A stretch of 7,240 nt of DNA from a bacterium. GTDB lineage: Bacteria > Zixibacteria > MSB-5A5 > GN15 > FEB-12. Each line of letters begins with the position of its first letter. Within the stretch, counting starts at the first letter, position 1. Made by a program: the position numbers and the translations under genes. Positions 6,551-7,240 of the stretch are shown one piece after another. Below the pieces are notes generated by a model. It saw only the letters and a program-made list of their open reading frames with translations. It searched no databases and was not told the origin of the DNA. The stretch lies in the NCBI GenBank assembly GCA_030629485.1, contig DAOVOW010000092.1, positions 1 to 7,240 on the forward strand, read 5' to 3'.

Positions 6551-7123
6551 ATGGCCAGGTACAAACATATCGAAGTGCCGAAAAACGGCAAACCGATTAC
6601 GGTCAAGAAAAAGAAACTTAAGATACCGAACAATCCGATCATTCCGGTGATTGAAGGTGACGGTATCGGTCGCGACATTATGAAGGCAACCCGTCGCGTC
6701 GTTGATGCTGCGGTCAAAAAGGCCTACAAAGGCCGCAAGCGGATCGTCTGGATGGACATCTACGCCGGCGAGCGCGCCAACGAACTCTACGGCGAGTGGA
6801 TGCCTCAGGAAACTTTCGATGCCATCAAGCAGTACAAGGTGGCTCTCAAGGGTCCGTTGACCACGCCGATAGGCGGCGGGTTCCGTTCGCTAAACGTGAC
6901 GCTGCGCCAGGTGCTCAACCTGTATGCTTGCGTCCGTCCGGTGCGCTGGTTCAAGGGAGTCGGCTCGCCGGTGGTGCATCCGGAGAGACTCAACGTGGTC
7001 ATCTACCGCGAGAACACCGAGGATGTCTACGCTGGGATCGAGTGGAAGAAAGGTTCCAAAGAAGTCAAGAAGGTCATCAACTGGCTGAACAAGACGATGA
7101 ACCAATTCACGTGGAATCCATGA
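6551..7123 (+). CDS. icd: Isocitrate dehydrogenase (NADP-type), N-terminal part only, 3' truncated
   Basis: Isocitrate dehydrogenase converts isocitrate to 2-oxoglutarate and CO2, feeding the Kor complex encoded upstream. The 190-residue frame matches the N-terminal half of E. coli-type Icd with almost the same numbering: [10 protein letters not shown] (31-40), [21 protein letters not shown] (100-120) with the substrate residues Ser113, Asn115 and Arg119, then Arg129, Arg153 in [16 protein letters not shown], and Tyr160. Homology runs to about NWLNKTMN (184); the last residues QFTWNP and the TGA do not match Icd. A full enzyme has about 400-420 residues, so Lys230, the metal-binding aspartates and the NADP-binding C-terminal segment are absent, and this fragment would be inactive. 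AAGGAG at 6540-6545 supports the start. The N-terminus carries a KKKK run (19-22). Either the gene is broken or the assembly switches sequence near 7100. Confidence 0.9.
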   Translation: MARYKHIEVPKNGKPITVKKKKLKIPNNPIIPVIEGDGIGRDIMKATRRVVDAAVKKAYKGRKRIVWMDIYAGERANELYGEWMPQETFDAIKQYKVALKGPLTTPIGGGFRSLNVTLRQVLNLYACVRPVRWFKGVGSPVVHPERLNVVIYRENTEDVYAGIEWKKGSKEVKKVINWLNKTMNQFTWNP

Positions 7124-7240
7124 TTGCGGGAACAGGTCCTTGGCATGGGGGAATTGCAACATGCGAGCAGCATTTCGATATTTGGCGGTGTCAGTGTCCC
7201 CGGGTGTACGTTCGACGGCGGGTGCGTAGATGAGCGAACG
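7124..7240. other. Unassigned right-end sequence after the icd break
   Basis: These 117 bases match no part of isocitrate dehydrogenase in any frame. The plus frame directly after the TGA is open to the window end, and a minus-strand frame entering at 7240 is also open through the junction (it reads RSLIYAPAVERTPGDT early on), so no frame can be chosen. A small plus-strand candidate runs from ATG 7161 to TAG 7229 (22 residues) behind GGGGGA at 7147-7152, and is followed at once by ATG 7230 that leaves the window. I see no insertion-sequence ends, terminator or tRNA. Nothing here is called as a gene. Confidence 0.5.

Noticed and set aside
7121..7123. TGA in icd as a recoded (selenocysteine) codon or programmed frameshift
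   Set aside because: Sequence after the TGA, and in the other two plus frames, shows no Icd motifs, so readthrough or frameshifting would not restore the enzyme.
6796..7233. Plus-strand open frame overlapping icd
   Set aside because: It is a shifted frame of the icd coding sequence with low-complexity, non-family residues; after the icd break it still shows no recognisable protein.

Overview
The window is a compact one-strand stretch of central carbon metabolism with eight genes read left to right and one more cut by the left edge. It carries the alpha subunit of succinyl-CoA synthetase (sucD, 5' end missing), a complete four-subunit 2-oxoglutarate:ferredoxin oxidoreductase (korD, korA, korB, korC), nucleoside diphosphate kinase (ndk), a protein of the nickel-dependent LarA racemase family, an LDH-type malate dehydrogenase (mdh), and the N-terminal part of NADP-type isocitrate dehydrogenase (icd). 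Most genes have good Shine-Dalgarno sequences. Spacing is tight: 51 bases between sucD and korD, 15 between korD and korA, a 1-base overlap at korA/korB, then 2 and 5 bases. This suggests one transcript at least from korD to ndk. The only larger internal gap is 75 bases before the LarA-family gene, and it holds a 9-bp hairpin without a T-run.

The encoded steps join up: isocitrate to 2-oxoglutarate (Icd), 2-oxoglutarate to succinyl-CoA (Kor, using ferredoxin instead of NAD), succinyl-CoA to succinate with NTP formation (SucD with an off-window SucC), and malate to oxaloacetate (Mdh). Ndk can equalise ATP and GTP made by the synthetase. Ferredoxin-linked Kor fits an anaerobe, a microaerophile, or an organism able to run this part of the cycle in either direction. 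No ATP-citrate lyase or fumarate reductase is present here, so direction cannot be decided. The organism is bacterial with moderately high GC. Protein style suggests an uncultured lineage near the FCB group (for example Zixibacteria- or Gemmatimonadota-like), but that is a low-confidence impression.

Three things stand out. SucD ends in a roughly 50-residue lysine/alanine-rich tail resembling histone H1-like proteins and absent from typical SucD. A LarA-family enzyme lies between ndk and mdh, which makes a TCA-related 2-hydroxyacid (malate or 2-hydroxyglutarate) a reasonable substrate guess. Finally, icd homology stops abruptly near base 7100, and the last ~140 bases match no part of Icd in any frame, so the right end is either a true gene disruption or an assembly junction. 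I see no mobile element, CRISPR array, tRNA or rRNA, and no clearly novel defence-type or other system.
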